Positions 40,128-47,490 of a DNA stretch of 64,000 nt are shown one piece after another. The first letter of the stretch is position 1. Each line of letters begins with the position of its first letter. A model generated the notes under the pieces. The model saw nothing but the letters and a program-made list of their open reading frames with translations, had not been told where the DNA came from and made no database searches. Source of the DNA: Candidatus Nomurabacteria bacterium (GTDB lineage: Bacteria; Patescibacteria; Paceibacteria; UBA9973); the NCBI GenBank assembly GCA_026396015.1, contig JAPLXP010000011.1, positions 50,191 through 114,190 of the forward strand, given 5' to 3'. The position numbers and the translations under genes were made by a program.

Positions 40128-40541
40128 TTAACCAAGATTGAGAAACAAACCTAAATCGCTAAAACCAAGACTGACCATAATCGTCTTTACAATAACCCAT
40201 GCCAATAAAGCCAATAAATAACCTATAAATAAATTTTTAATTATACTCTTTGCTGTACCGACATTTTCACTACTACCACCAGAAAACATATAAAGTACTC
40301 CTGCATAACAAAAACCAATAGCAAAAAGTGGTGTTGCCACAATAAACAATAAAAAATTTATAATATTATTTATCGTGGCCATCAAGCTATCAAAATTACA
40401 ATCATCAGTACAAGCAACAATAGCTTTTGTATCACTGGCAGCAAACACATAATTTGAATTAGCATTAAATAGATTAATCCTAGCAAAAAATGTTATGGGC
40501 AAGATTACAGACAAAAAAATAATAAGTGGTATTTTTTTCAT
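40128..40541 (-). CDS. VirB2-like pilin, second subtype
   Basis: 137 residues. N-terminal signal IPLIIFLSVILPITFFA, a cysteine pair (CTDDC) before the first helix, IINFLLFIVATPLFAIGFCYAG, loop SGGSSENVGTAKSII and LFIGYLLALLAWVIVKTIM. It belongs with 39689-40081. It starts 3 nt after the solute-binding protein stop, so they are co-transcribed. Confidence 0.65.
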   Translation of the reverse strand: MKKIPLIIFLSVILPITFFARINLFNANSNYVFAASDTKAIVACTDDCNFDSLMATINNIINFLLFIVATPLFAIGFCYAGVLYMFSGGSSENVGTAKSIIKNLFIGYLLALLAWVIVKTIMVSLGFSDLGLFLNLG

Positions 40542-40544
40542 AAA

Positions 40545-41849
40545 TTATTGATTGATTAATATATTAAGCTGATTTTCAAATTTAGCTACTGAATCAGCAG
40601 AATTCAATTTATTTGAATTAAAATTTTGAATCAACTCTCTAAAAATTAAATCTGTAGATTTTGTATTTGGATCAAGCCATGAATGTAAAAATACTGATGA
40701 TTTATAAAAAGTAAAAAGATAAGGATCACTTGGATTTTCATTCAATAGGCTCTTTTGTGCTGGTGGAATAGATAATGCAGTAGAAAGTTCTTTTACATTT
40801 ACTTGATCAGCAAACAAAGATGCGACACCAATAGAAGTTGGTAAATTCTTGGATTTATTACTGATAGCTATAGCATAAATAGGACCAGTAGTGCGCCTTA
40901 TATCAGTATCTCGTGTTTGTAATATTTCAGTCACATCAAAATTTATATTTGGATTTATTTCTCTTATTCTAAAGAGCTCGCTCGCATGACCTATATACAA
41001 AACAAGTTTGCCTTTTGTAAACATATCTCTAGAATTTGACAGAGAACTATTCCATGAATATGCTTGGCTTTTTTGATTAGAAAATTCATTAAAAAAAGTT
41101 AAAGACTGTTCTAGTGGTGAATTAGAGAAAGCATTCTTTTCGTTCACAACCACTCGAGGATGATCACTTTCTTTATTAAAATCAATTATTTTGTTACCAC
41201 TACCGAGCAACAATAAAGACAAAATATCTTTTGCATTGTCAACATTATTAAAACTACCCATAGCTATCATACTCTGAGACAACACACCGTCATTGGTCTT
41301 TTTTGTTAATAAGTCATTTAGATTAAATAACTCATCCCAATAATGAGGTGGGTTTGCTACTCCTGAATTACTCAAAATATCTTTATTGTAATAGAGGACA
41401 AGTGGATCAGACACAATAGGGAAACCTAATATCCCTTCTTTATTTAAAAATACATCCGCACCATCAATAAAATTCTCTCTGTATATTTTTTCAGGATAAC
41501 TCGCATAAGGAATTGGATATATGAATTTTTTATATTTCAAAACCATATCCGGTGTTATAAAAAATAAATCAGGATTATTGCCAGCAGCAAATGATTCTAT
41601 TAAATCTGAATTATAAGTATCTTGGGATTTTTGTACATATTTTATTATCAAATTATTATTCGAAGCACTCATATTTTGAATATAACTAGATACAGAACTA
41701 GAAGGTAAAGTTCCCCAAACTAAAACCTTACCTTGGAGTGTGGTCTTGCTAGAAGAATTACCAATAGGCAAAATACCTGAGAATATCAGTACGGCAAAAA
41801 CAAAAAAAGAAAGAAAAACTGCAATAAGAACTGTTTGAAAATTACTCAT
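40545..41849 (-). CDS. membrane-anchored extracellular solute-binding protein (family 1 type)
   Basis: 434 residues. N-terminal anchor at about 7-27 (VLIAVFLSFFVFAVLIFSGIL) without a lipobox cysteine, then a periplasmic-binding-protein fold: GKVLVWGTLPS, DLIESFAAGNNPDLFFITPD, GFPIVSDPLVLYYNKDIL, PPHYWDELFNL. This is the ABC sugar-type binding fold. No ABC permease or ATPase of the matching class is adjacent; instead it opens the pilin cluster, so a receptor or assembly role is possible. TGG-TATAAT lies 8 nt upstream, inside the methyltransferase gene, whose end it overlaps by 8 nt. Confidence 0.75.
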   Translation of the reverse strand: MSNFQTVLIAVFLSFFVFAVLIFSGILPIGNSSSKTTLQGKVLVWGTLPSSSVSSYIQNMSASNNNLIIKYVQKSQDTYNSDLIESFAAGNNPDLFFITPDMVLKYKKFIYPIPYASYPEKIYRENFIDGADVFLNKEGILGFPIVSDPLVLYYNKDILSNSGVANPPHYWDELFNLNDLLTKKTNDGVLSQSMIAMGSFNNVDNAKDILSLLLLGSGNKIIDFNKESDHPRVVVNEKNAFSNSPLEQSLTFFNEFSNQKSQAYSWNSSLSNSRDMFTKGKLVLYIGHASELFRIREINPNINFDVTEILQTRDTDIRRTTGPIYAIAISNKSKNLPTSIGVASLFADQVNVKELSTALSIPPAQKSLLNENPSDPYLFTFYKSSVFLHSWLDPNTKSTDLIFRELIQNFNSNKLNSADSVAKFENQLNILINQ

Positions 41850-42369
41850 ATATAAATATTATACCATAATGATGACTACCAGCAGAAATATTTTCCTGAA
41901 TTTTGAATCCTCTATCTACAAAAAGATGCTCTGCTTTTATTTTTGGAACTATATACTTCGGTTGTGGACCCATACCAGCAAAACTATCCATCCAATCAAT
42001 CACTAAAACACGTCCTTTGGGTTTCAAGACTCTCTTTACTTCATCAATCAATCCGATTTTGTCCTCAGATTGGAATAGCACATTTGAGACTACTACTGCA
42101 TCCATAGATTTATCAGCCAATTTTGAACCGCCCTTTTTCTCAATATCACCAAGAATACACTCTACATTTTTAACAGCATAAAATCTTGTATCTTCAGCAA
42201 GTTTTCTAAATAGTGTATTTTGTATGTCGATAGCGTACACGTGACCAGTATGACCAACATGATTTGAAATAGATCGAGTATACCCACCAGAACCGGCACC
42301 AAAGTCTGCGACGCGCATACCTTCGCGAAGATTGAATTGTGCGATATTACTTTCTGGATTTGCAAACAT
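41842..42369 (-). CDS. class I SAM-dependent methyltransferase
   Basis: 175 residues. SAM motif I VADFGAGSGGYTRSI, motif II YAIDIQ, later ILGDIEKKGGSKL and the DAVVVSNVLFQ strand, then VKRVLKPKGRVLVIDW. It resembles UbiE/Methyltransf_31-type enzymes; the substrate cannot be told. Expressed from TGA-TATAAT-N6-ATG; the last 8 nt overlap the solute-binding protein gene. Confidence 0.8.
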   Translation of the reverse strand: MFANPESNIAQFNLREGMRVADFGAGSGGYTRSISNHVGHTGHVYAIDIQNTLFRKLAEDTRFYAVKNVECILGDIEKKGGSKLADKSMDAVVVSNVLFQSEDKIGLIDEVKRVLKPKGRVLVIDWMDSFAGMGPQPKYIVPKIKAEHLFVDRGFKIQENISAGSHHYGIIFIYE

Positions 42370-42375
42370 GTTTTA

Positions 42376-42384
42376 ATTATATCA
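42376..42384 (-). promoter_or_regulatory. extended -10 promoter of the methyltransferase/pilin cluster, leaderless type
   Basis: TGA-TATAAT, 6 nt, ATG at 42369. First promoter of the 42.4-37.5 kb cluster. Confidence 0.6.
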
Positions 42385-42388
42385 CATA

Positions 42389-42420
42389 TAAAAAAGTCCG
42401 AAAGTAAATTCGGACTTTAA
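42389..42420 (-). terminator. intrinsic terminator
   Basis: AAAGTCCGAA / TTCGGACTTT with a 6-nt loop, after the GNAT gene. Confidence 0.75.
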
Positions 42421-42434
42421 AGTTTAAATTAGGA

Positions 42435-43025
42435 TTATCTAATCTTAATTTTATTTTCAGAAGAATATTTTTCCCATACATCTTGCCAATCTGAACGAAA
42501 AACAGACAAAATAACTTGATCATGATACTGACCACTCTTGTAGTGGTGATCTTTTAATCTTGCTTCCTCTTTGTATCCACATTTATTGGAAAACGCTAGG
42601 CTCCTTTCGTTATAAACAATAACTTCAGAATATAATTTACGAAGGTTTAATTCATTAAAAGCTAGTTCTAAAAGGAGCATTTTTGCTTCTGTCCCATAGC
42701 CCTTACCCCAATACCTTTCATCTCCGATGACAGATCCTGTAGTAGCGACACCACTGATGTAGTCTATGTTATGCATACCCATGGTGCCTATCAACTTTTT
42801 GGTCTTCCTGTCGACAATAGCGAGTATAACTCTGTCTTTTGTAGACTTGGAATTGCTCTCATACCAATTCTTTTCATCTATAAAAGTAATTGGGAAAACA
42901 TTTGCCAAAAAATGAGTGACTTTTGGATTATTCATCCATTTTTGAAACAAAGGAATGTCTGATTCCTGTAACGGGCGCAATATAACCTTGCTGCCTTTGC
43001 GAAAGATAATTTCTTGATTTTTCAT
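42435..43025 (-). CDS. GNAT family N-acetyltransferase, RimJ/RimL type
   Basis: 196 residues. Starts with VILRPLQESDIPLFQKWMNN, acetyl-CoA site GDERYWGKGYGTEAKMLLL (motif Q/RxxGxG/A as KGYGTE), then LRKLYSEVIVYNERSLAFSNKCGY. Such enzymes acetylate ribosomal-protein N-termini or small molecules; the substrate is unknown. Stands between two terminators. Confidence 0.85.
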   Translation of the reverse strand: MKNQEIIFRKGSKVILRPLQESDIPLFQKWMNNPKVTHFLANVFPITFIDEKNWYESNSKSTKDRVILAIVDRKTKKLIGTMGMHNIDYISGVATTGSVIGDERYWGKGYGTEAKMLLLELAFNELNLRKLYSEVIVYNERSLAFSNKCGYKEEARLKDHHYKSGQYHDQVILSVFRSDWQDVWEKYSSENKIKIR

Positions 43026-43063
43026 AATTTTGTTTAATTTTTAGTTTTCAACGAACAATTTTT

Positions 43064-43096
43064 AATAAAAGACTGCCTTACTGGGGCAGTCTTTTG
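43064..43096 (-). terminator. intrinsic terminator
   Basis: AAAAGACTGCC / GGCAGTCTTTT. It ends the 31-codon ORF transcript at 43122-43217. Confidence 0.75.
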
Positions 43097-43121
43097 ATGA
43101 ATCGAAATAGATTTTAGTTAA

Positions 43122-43217
43122 TTATCGTTTATTTCCATGCATCAAAATACGGCCCCAGATATTAGTATCTGCCCCTGAAGTGACCATATTTGATTGGTGA
43201 AAATTAAACTTTTTCAT
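43122..43217 (-). CDS. possible 31-residue leaderless microprotein
   Basis: ATG at 43217, TAA at 43122; begins MKKFNFHQSNMV and ends GRILMHGNKR. It has its own complete signals: TGA-TATTAT-N6-ATG upstream and the 43064-43096 terminator downstream. Basic, not hydrophobic. No family was recognised. The signals make transcription likely; translation is inferred. Confidence 0.45.
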   Translation of the reverse strand: MKKFNFHQSNMVTSGADTNIWGRILMHGNKR

Positions 43218-43223
43218 ATGTAT

Positions 43224-43232
43224 ATAATATCA
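43224..43232 (-). promoter_or_regulatory. extended -10 promoter, leaderless type
   Basis: TGA-TATTAT, exactly 6 nt, ATG at 43217. Confidence 0.5.
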
Positions 43233-43256
43233 TTAAAAGCACAGAACGTCAAACCA

Positions 43257-43277
43257 CCCAAAGGAGTCTCCTTTGGG
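43257..43277. terminator. second hairpin downstream of gyrA
   Basis: CCCAAAGGA-GTC-TCCTTTGGG, perfect 9-bp stem; lies just after the main gyrA terminator in the minus direction. Confidence 0.5.
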
Positions 43278-43282
43278 GAAAT

Positions 43283-43312
43283 AAAAATACCCTTAAACTT
43301 AAGGGTATTTTT
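43283..43312 (-). terminator. gyrA terminator
   Basis: AAAAATACCCTTAA / TTAAGGGTATTTTT, 14-bp stem with a 2-nt central gap (tight loop in vivo would open a few pairs). Confidence 0.8.
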
Positions 43313-43325
43313 AAATAAAACTATA

Positions 43326-45782
43326 TTACAAACATGTAATGGATGCGATTGAATCCCCTGCGCGGAGCTTCATGATGGTCACTCCTTGAGTCTGGCGTCC
43401 AGATGAAGGAATAGATTTTAGATCCACACGGATCACTTGGCCCTTTTGTGAGACAGCGATGATCTCATTCTCATCACCTACTATCTTTGCCACGATTAGC
43501 TTTCCAGTCTTTGCAGTCACCTTTGCAGTCTTGATTCCTGATCCTCCACGCTTTTGAACTTTGTACTCTTTGATACCAGTTTTCTTGCCAAGGCCGTGCT
43601 CACCGAGAATCAATAGAGAGCTCTCTTTATCCCCCTTTGCTACACGATCAACTCCGATAACCATATCATTCTTGCCGAGCTTGATACCACGTACACCTGC
43701 TGCTGCACGTCCCATCTCGCGGACATCATCTTCTTCGAATCGGATAGATTGACCCGCTGCTGTCGCGAGCATTACACTGTCGCCTTTTGTGATTGGTAGT
43801 ACAGATACGAGTTCATCTCCCTTGTCGAGTGTAATAGCGATCAGGCCTGAACGGCGCACATCTTTGAATCCTTCGGCTGACACCTTCTTGGCTACACCTT
43901 GTGCAGTTACGAGCATCAGGCTCTCTACTGTCTTCTTGGTCTCTTTGTCAATCGGTAGTATTGAAGTCACTTTTTCTCCATCATCTAGTGAGATAAAGTT
44001 CATGACAGATTTACCCTTGGTAGCACGCTTGCCCTCTGGTATGTCATACATCTTGATCTGGTAGGCCTTGCCACGATTTGTAAAGAATAGTAGATCACTG
44101 TGTGTATTTGCTGATACGAGCATGGTCACAAAGTCTTCGTCCTTTGTCTCGATATCGACAACACCTACACCACCACGCTTTTGTGCACGGTATTCAGATG
44201 GGTCTGTACGCTTTACATAGCCACCCTTTGTGAATACTAGTACTGATTCTTTTTCTGGAATAAGATCTTCTTCATTGATAGCTTTTACTCCACCTTTGAT
44301 GATGCGAGTACGGCGCTCGTCTGCGTATTTTTCTTTGATAGCGATCAATTCTAGAGAGATGACCTTTAGCATTTTCTTTGGAGATGCTAGGAGTGCTTCG
44401 AGTTCTTTGATGAGTGCCTGCTTTTCTGCGAGCTCTAATTCTACGTTCTTTCTCTCTAATCCTGCTAGCTTTTGCAAACGCATTTCGAGAATGGCTGTAG
44501 CCTGTAGATCAGAGAATTTGAACTCCTTCATCAAGTTTACTTTTGCAGTTGCAGTATCTTTTGAAGCACGGATCACAGAGATGACTTTGTCGATATGATC
44601 GAGAGCCTTTTTCAAACCGAGGAGGATATGTTCGCGTTCTTTTGCTCGACGTAGGTCGTATTCTGTGCGACGCTTTACTACTACCTGTCTGTGAGTGATG
44701 AATTCAGAAAGGAGACTCTTCAGTGACAATGTCTGAGGCACACCATCCACTAGAGCCACAATATTGAAATTGAAAGATTGCTCGAGCTGTGTATGCTTGT
44801 AGATATAGTTCAATACTTTTTGTGGGTGAACACCAGATTTGAGATCAATAGCGATACGGATATCTTTTGCAGATTCATCACGTAGACCTTTGATACCTTC
44901 TAGCTTTTTCTCTTGCACTAGGGCTGCTATAGCTTCAATAAGAGCTGATTTATTCACACGATAAGGGATAGAGGTGATGATCACTTGAAACATTCCACTC
45001 TTTTGTTCTACAATTTCTGCCTCACCACGAGTCACTACACCGCCACGTCCAGTAGAATATGCATGTACTAGGTCAGATTGACCATATACTATGCCTCCGA
45101 TTGGAAAATCTGGACCCTTGATGTGTTGCATCAGATCCTCTGTAGTTGCATCTTTATTTTCAATCATGTGAATTGTCGCATCTACAACTTCACCCAGATT
45201 GTGTGGAGGGATATTTGTAGCCATACCCACAGCGATACCTAGAGTACCGTTTAGTAGTAGTGATGGCACAGCAGTAGGAAGAACTACAGGCTCGCGGCGT
45301 GTCTGGTCATAATTTGGACGGAAATCTACAGTTTCCTTTTCTAAATCAAGAAGAAGAATTGATGATAATTTAGACATCTTTGCCTCCGTATAACGCATAG
45401 CAGCTGCATTGTCTCCATCAATAGAACCAAAGTTACCTTGTCCGAATATCAATGGATAGCGATAAGAGAAGTCCTGAGCCATACCCACCATAGAATCATA
45501 AACAGCCACATCTCCGTGTGGGTGGTACTTTCCGAGCACGTCTCCGACCACTGCAGCAGATTTACGAAAACGAGCTGTAGAGGTCAGACCCATCTCATTC
45601 ATAGCGTAGAGAATTCTGCGGTGCACAGGCTTTAACCCATCACGCACATCTGGTAGTGCTCGGTCTGTGATGACCGACATGGCGTAGTCAATAAATGAAT
45701 CTTTCATTTCTCGACTGATATTTACTCCTACTACATTTATATGTTCAGCTTTTATTATTTCTTTTGATTCTTCTTTAGGCAT
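43326..45782 (-). CDS. gyrA: DNA gyrase subunit A
   Basis: 818 residues. Breakage-reunion domain with DVRDGLKPVHRRILYAMNEM, HPHGDVAVYDSMV and the catalytic tyrosine in AAMRYTEAKMSK. The C-terminal beta-pinwheel has the GyrA-box QKRGGVGV (consensus QRRGGKG) near residue 530, which separates gyrase from topoisomerase IV; QKRGGSGI recurs later. Introduces negative supercoils with GyrB, which is not in the window. It follows a small membrane protein by 1 nt. Confidence 0.96.
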   Translation of the reverse strand: MPKEESKEIIKAEHINVVGVNISREMKDSFIDYAMSVITDRALPDVRDGLKPVHRRILYAMNEMGLTSTARFRKSAAVVGDVLGKYHPHGDVAVYDSMVGMAQDFSYRYPLIFGQGNFGSIDGDNAAAMRYTEAKMSKLSSILLLDLEKETVDFRPNYDQTRREPVVLPTAVPSLLLNGTLGIAVGMATNIPPHNLGEVVDATIHMIENKDATTEDLMQHIKGPDFPIGGIVYGQSDLVHAYSTGRGGVVTRGEAEIVEQKSGMFQVIITSIPYRVNKSALIEAIAALVQEKKLEGIKGLRDESAKDIRIAIDLKSGVHPQKVLNYIYKHTQLEQSFNFNIVALVDGVPQTLSLKSLLSEFITHRQVVVKRRTEYDLRRAKEREHILLGLKKALDHIDKVISVIRASKDTATAKVNLMKEFKFSDLQATAILEMRLQKLAGLERKNVELELAEKQALIKELEALLASPKKMLKVISLELIAIKEKYADERRTRIIKGGVKAINEEDLIPEKESVLVFTKGGYVKRTDPSEYRAQKRGGVGVVDIETKDEDFVTMLVSANTHSDLLFFTNRGKAYQIKMYDIPEGKRATKGKSVMNFISLDDGEKVTSILPIDKETKKTVESLMLVTAQGVAKKVSAEGFKDVRRSGLIAITLDKGDELVSVLPITKGDSVMLATAAGQSIRFEEDDVREMGRAAAGVRGIKLGKNDMVIGVDRVAKGDKESSLLILGEHGLGKKTGIKEYKVQKRGGSGIKTAKVTAKTGKLIVAKIVGDENEIIAVSQKGQVIRVDLKSIPSSGRQTQGVTIMKLRAGDSIASITCL

Positions 45783-45783
45783 T

Positions 45784-46107
45784 TTATTGTTGAGGATTAT
45801 TTACTACAGTAAGGGGTATCAATTTTTGATTTGCATGGGGGTCTACATTGCTATCTGTCTTATTCTTTAATGAATCAGCAGCACTAGCAGTCAAATCGCT
45901 ATATGTATTCTTTATAGATTCACCAAATAATGTGAATGGCTTTATATCGTTATCTATATTTACACTGACCTGTGCATCGAATCTGTTTGTAAGTCCATAT
46001 ATCCAGATACCAAGGACTACAGACATAGTAACAACCAAAAAAATAACCATGTATTGCTTTCTGATATGCTCTGGCTTTTCGCGTAATTTATAGATATAGT
46101 CTTTCAT
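45784..46107 (-). CDS. small single-span membrane protein upstream of gyrA
   Basis: 107 residues. A basic cytoplasmic start (MKDYIYKLREKPEHIRKQY), one membrane helix at 20-41 (MVIFLVVTMSVVLGIWIYGL), then a polar outside region of about 65 residues with low complexity. No family was recognised. It is co-transcribed with gyrA (1-nt gap) and with the MBL-fold protein (15-nt gap). Confidence 0.6.
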   Translation of the reverse strand: MKDYIYKLREKPEHIRKQYMVIFLVVTMSVVLGIWIYGLTNRFDAQVSVNIDNDIKPFTLFGESIKNTYSDLTASAADSLKNKTDSNVDPHANQKLIPLTVVNNPQQ

Positions 46108-46122
46108 CTTTATATTTTACAA

Positions 46123-46746
46123 TTAATAATCAAGAACTACAATCTCGCCTTCACGACCTGCTAGTTCTTTTGCTTTGATTGTCAATTTTTCTATCGCTCT
46201 TGTATTCTCCTGACCACCCTCCTTGAGGAATGCTTTGAGAGTCTTCTCGTCATAGTCCATCGGGATTATAATTTTAGCCTCAAGATTCAGACCCACTTTG
46301 TATGCCTCAGCTACAGACAGAGATTCGCCACCGATTGGTACAAACAATATATCTGGTGCCTCGATTTGTGCACGTACAGCTGAGGTCAATGCGTCATTTG
46401 ATACTGGACCCAATATTCCGAGAGTAATATTTTCGATTGAAATAGTGTAGATAGTATTGATGTATTTTTTGCCACCGAGAGATGCCTCTGTGCCTACACC
46501 TTTGATAAAGATACCCTTGATCTCATAGTCACCAGCACCAGAAACAGAAAAAGGCACATTGTCGCCATGAGTAACTGTATCAAAGCCATTGTAGTCAGGG
46601 TGATTTGTAGTAGAGAGCGCTATATCAGAACCAAAACGTGTAATCTTGCCATCCCATTTTGTATCTTTACTGATAGGGTTAAAAGCCACCGTTAAATCTC
46701 CTTGCTGGATTTTAAAAAATTGGCGACCATTGTATGTGATAATCAT
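46123..46746 (-). CDS. MBL-fold (UlaG-like) protein lacking metal ligands
   Basis: 207 residues. It follows the metallo-beta-lactamase-like layout of UlaG-type proteins: start ITYNGRQFFKIQQGDLTVAFNP, then ITRFGSDIALSTTNHPDYNGF where HxHxDH would be expected, later GILGPVSND and LFVPIGG. Only one histidine of the HxHxDH set remains, so hydrolase activity is doubtful. Expressed from TGA-TATAAT-N6-ATG, first gene of the gyrA unit. Confidence 0.65.
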   Translation of the reverse strand: MIITYNGRQFFKIQQGDLTVAFNPISKDTKWDGKITRFGSDIALSTTNHPDYNGFDTVTHGDNVPFSVSGAGDYEIKGIFIKGVGTEASLGGKKYINTIYTISIENITLGILGPVSNDALTSAVRAQIEAPDILFVPIGGESLSVAEAYKVGLNLEAKIIIPMDYDEKTLKAFLKEGGQENTRAIEKLTIKAKELAGREGEIVVLDY

Positions 46747-46752
46747 ACGAGT

Positions 46753-46761
46753 ATTATATCA
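46753..46761 (-). promoter_or_regulatory. extended -10 promoter of the MBL-gyrA unit, leaderless type
   Basis: TGA-TATAAT, 6 nt, ATG at 46746. Confidence 0.6.
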
Positions 46762-46767
46762 AATATA

Positions 46768-46812
46768 TAAAAAAAAAGAAGACCCAAATAGAAATAATTC
46801 TAATTGGGTCTT
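46768..46812 (-). terminator. intrinsic terminator
   Basis: On the minus strand AAGACCCAA / TTGGGTCTT followed by CTTTTTTTT; ends the gene at 46826-47260. Confidence 0.7.
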
Positions 46813-46825
46813 ATGGGCCTTGTTT

Positions 46826-47260
46826 TTAAAAAAAGTATAAACTTCCTCCTTTTTGTTGGATGAAATTTAACATTAAAGAATGACTTTTTTGTGCAGTCAT
46901 TTCATCATGTTTTACTTTTTTAAAGTAAGAAGAATGCAATCTTGCTGCAATTTCTTTTACTTTTTCTTTTGCAGTTTCGTTTAAAGCAATAATATCCTTA
47001 TCAAGAATACCTACTAAAAATTCAACTGATGATCTTTTTTCTTCATCATTTAAAGATGAATCTTTTTGAATACAATTTTCATTTATAGAAAACTCAATAA
47101 GAAGTAAATTTTTTGCATTTCTTACTTTTTCTAAGCAATGATCATCTAATTTTTGCCAAAATTTTTGCTCTTCGGTTAAAATAACCGGTTTTTCATTTTT
47201 GATAAATTCTCTGGCAAAGATTGAAAATTCACCTTTGTGATTCAAAACTAATACATTCAT
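46826..47260 (-). CDS. hypothetical soluble protein
   Basis: 144 residues, charged and mostly helical, no signal peptide. Ends KGGSLYFF. A TTGACT-17-TATAAT promoter lies about 28-60 nt upstream on the minus strand and a terminator follows, so it is monocistronic. It is divergent from the rpsA leader. No family was recognised. Confidence 0.55.
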   Translation of the reverse strand: MNVLVLNHKGEFSIFAREFIKNEKPVILTEEQKFWQKLDDHCLEKVRNAKNLLLIEFSINENCIQKDSSLNDEEKRSSVEFLVGILDKDIIALNETAKEKVKEIAARLHSSYFKKVKHDEMTAQKSHSLMLNFIQQKGGSLYFF

Positions 47261-47318
47261 TATAATATGGTTTTAAAATTTGTGTATATTATACACCTTT
47301 TGGACTAGATAGTCAAGC

Positions 47319-47347
47319 TTGCAAAAGTCCTTATTTTATGGTATCTT
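47319..47347 (+). promoter_or_regulatory. rpsA promoter
   Basis: TTGCAA, 17 bp, TATCTT with extended TGG. Predicted start near 47354, giving a ~137-nt leader that includes the hairpin/terminator at 47430-47478. Confidence 0.6.
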
Positions 47348-47353
47348 TTTGAT

Positions 47354-47490
47354 ATTACTAGCCCAGTGTGTGGATATCCCTTGGGAGTGCAACATTAATA
47401 TAAATGCACTACAAGACCCATATATTGTGCCGCTGTTCCCTATCACCCTCGGGTGGATGTAGGAATGGGCGGTTTTTTAATTTTTAAATT
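47354..47490 (+). promoter_or_regulatory. structured rpsA leader, attenuator candidate
   Basis: Three elements. TGGG at 47382-47385 can pair with CCCA at 47362-47365 or with CCCA at 47417-47420, the second option extending the AGTGCA/TGCACT stem (47386-47391, 47405-47410). These are mutually exclusive. The terminator at 47430-47478 follows. It could be an autogenous S1 leader or a small RNA. Confidence 0.5.
47430..47478 (+). terminator. attenuator-type terminator before rpsA
   Basis: CCGC / GCGG, TTCC.TA / TAGGAA and CACCC / GGGTG nested stems, then TTTTTT, ending 12 nt before the rpsA ATG. Confidence 0.65.

Noticed and set aside
47354..47478. 4.5S/SRP RNA, 6S RNA or RNase P RNA gene
   Set aside because: The SRP apical loop (GGAAG with GCAGCC), the 6S bubble and the RNase P core GAGGAAAGTCC are all absent.
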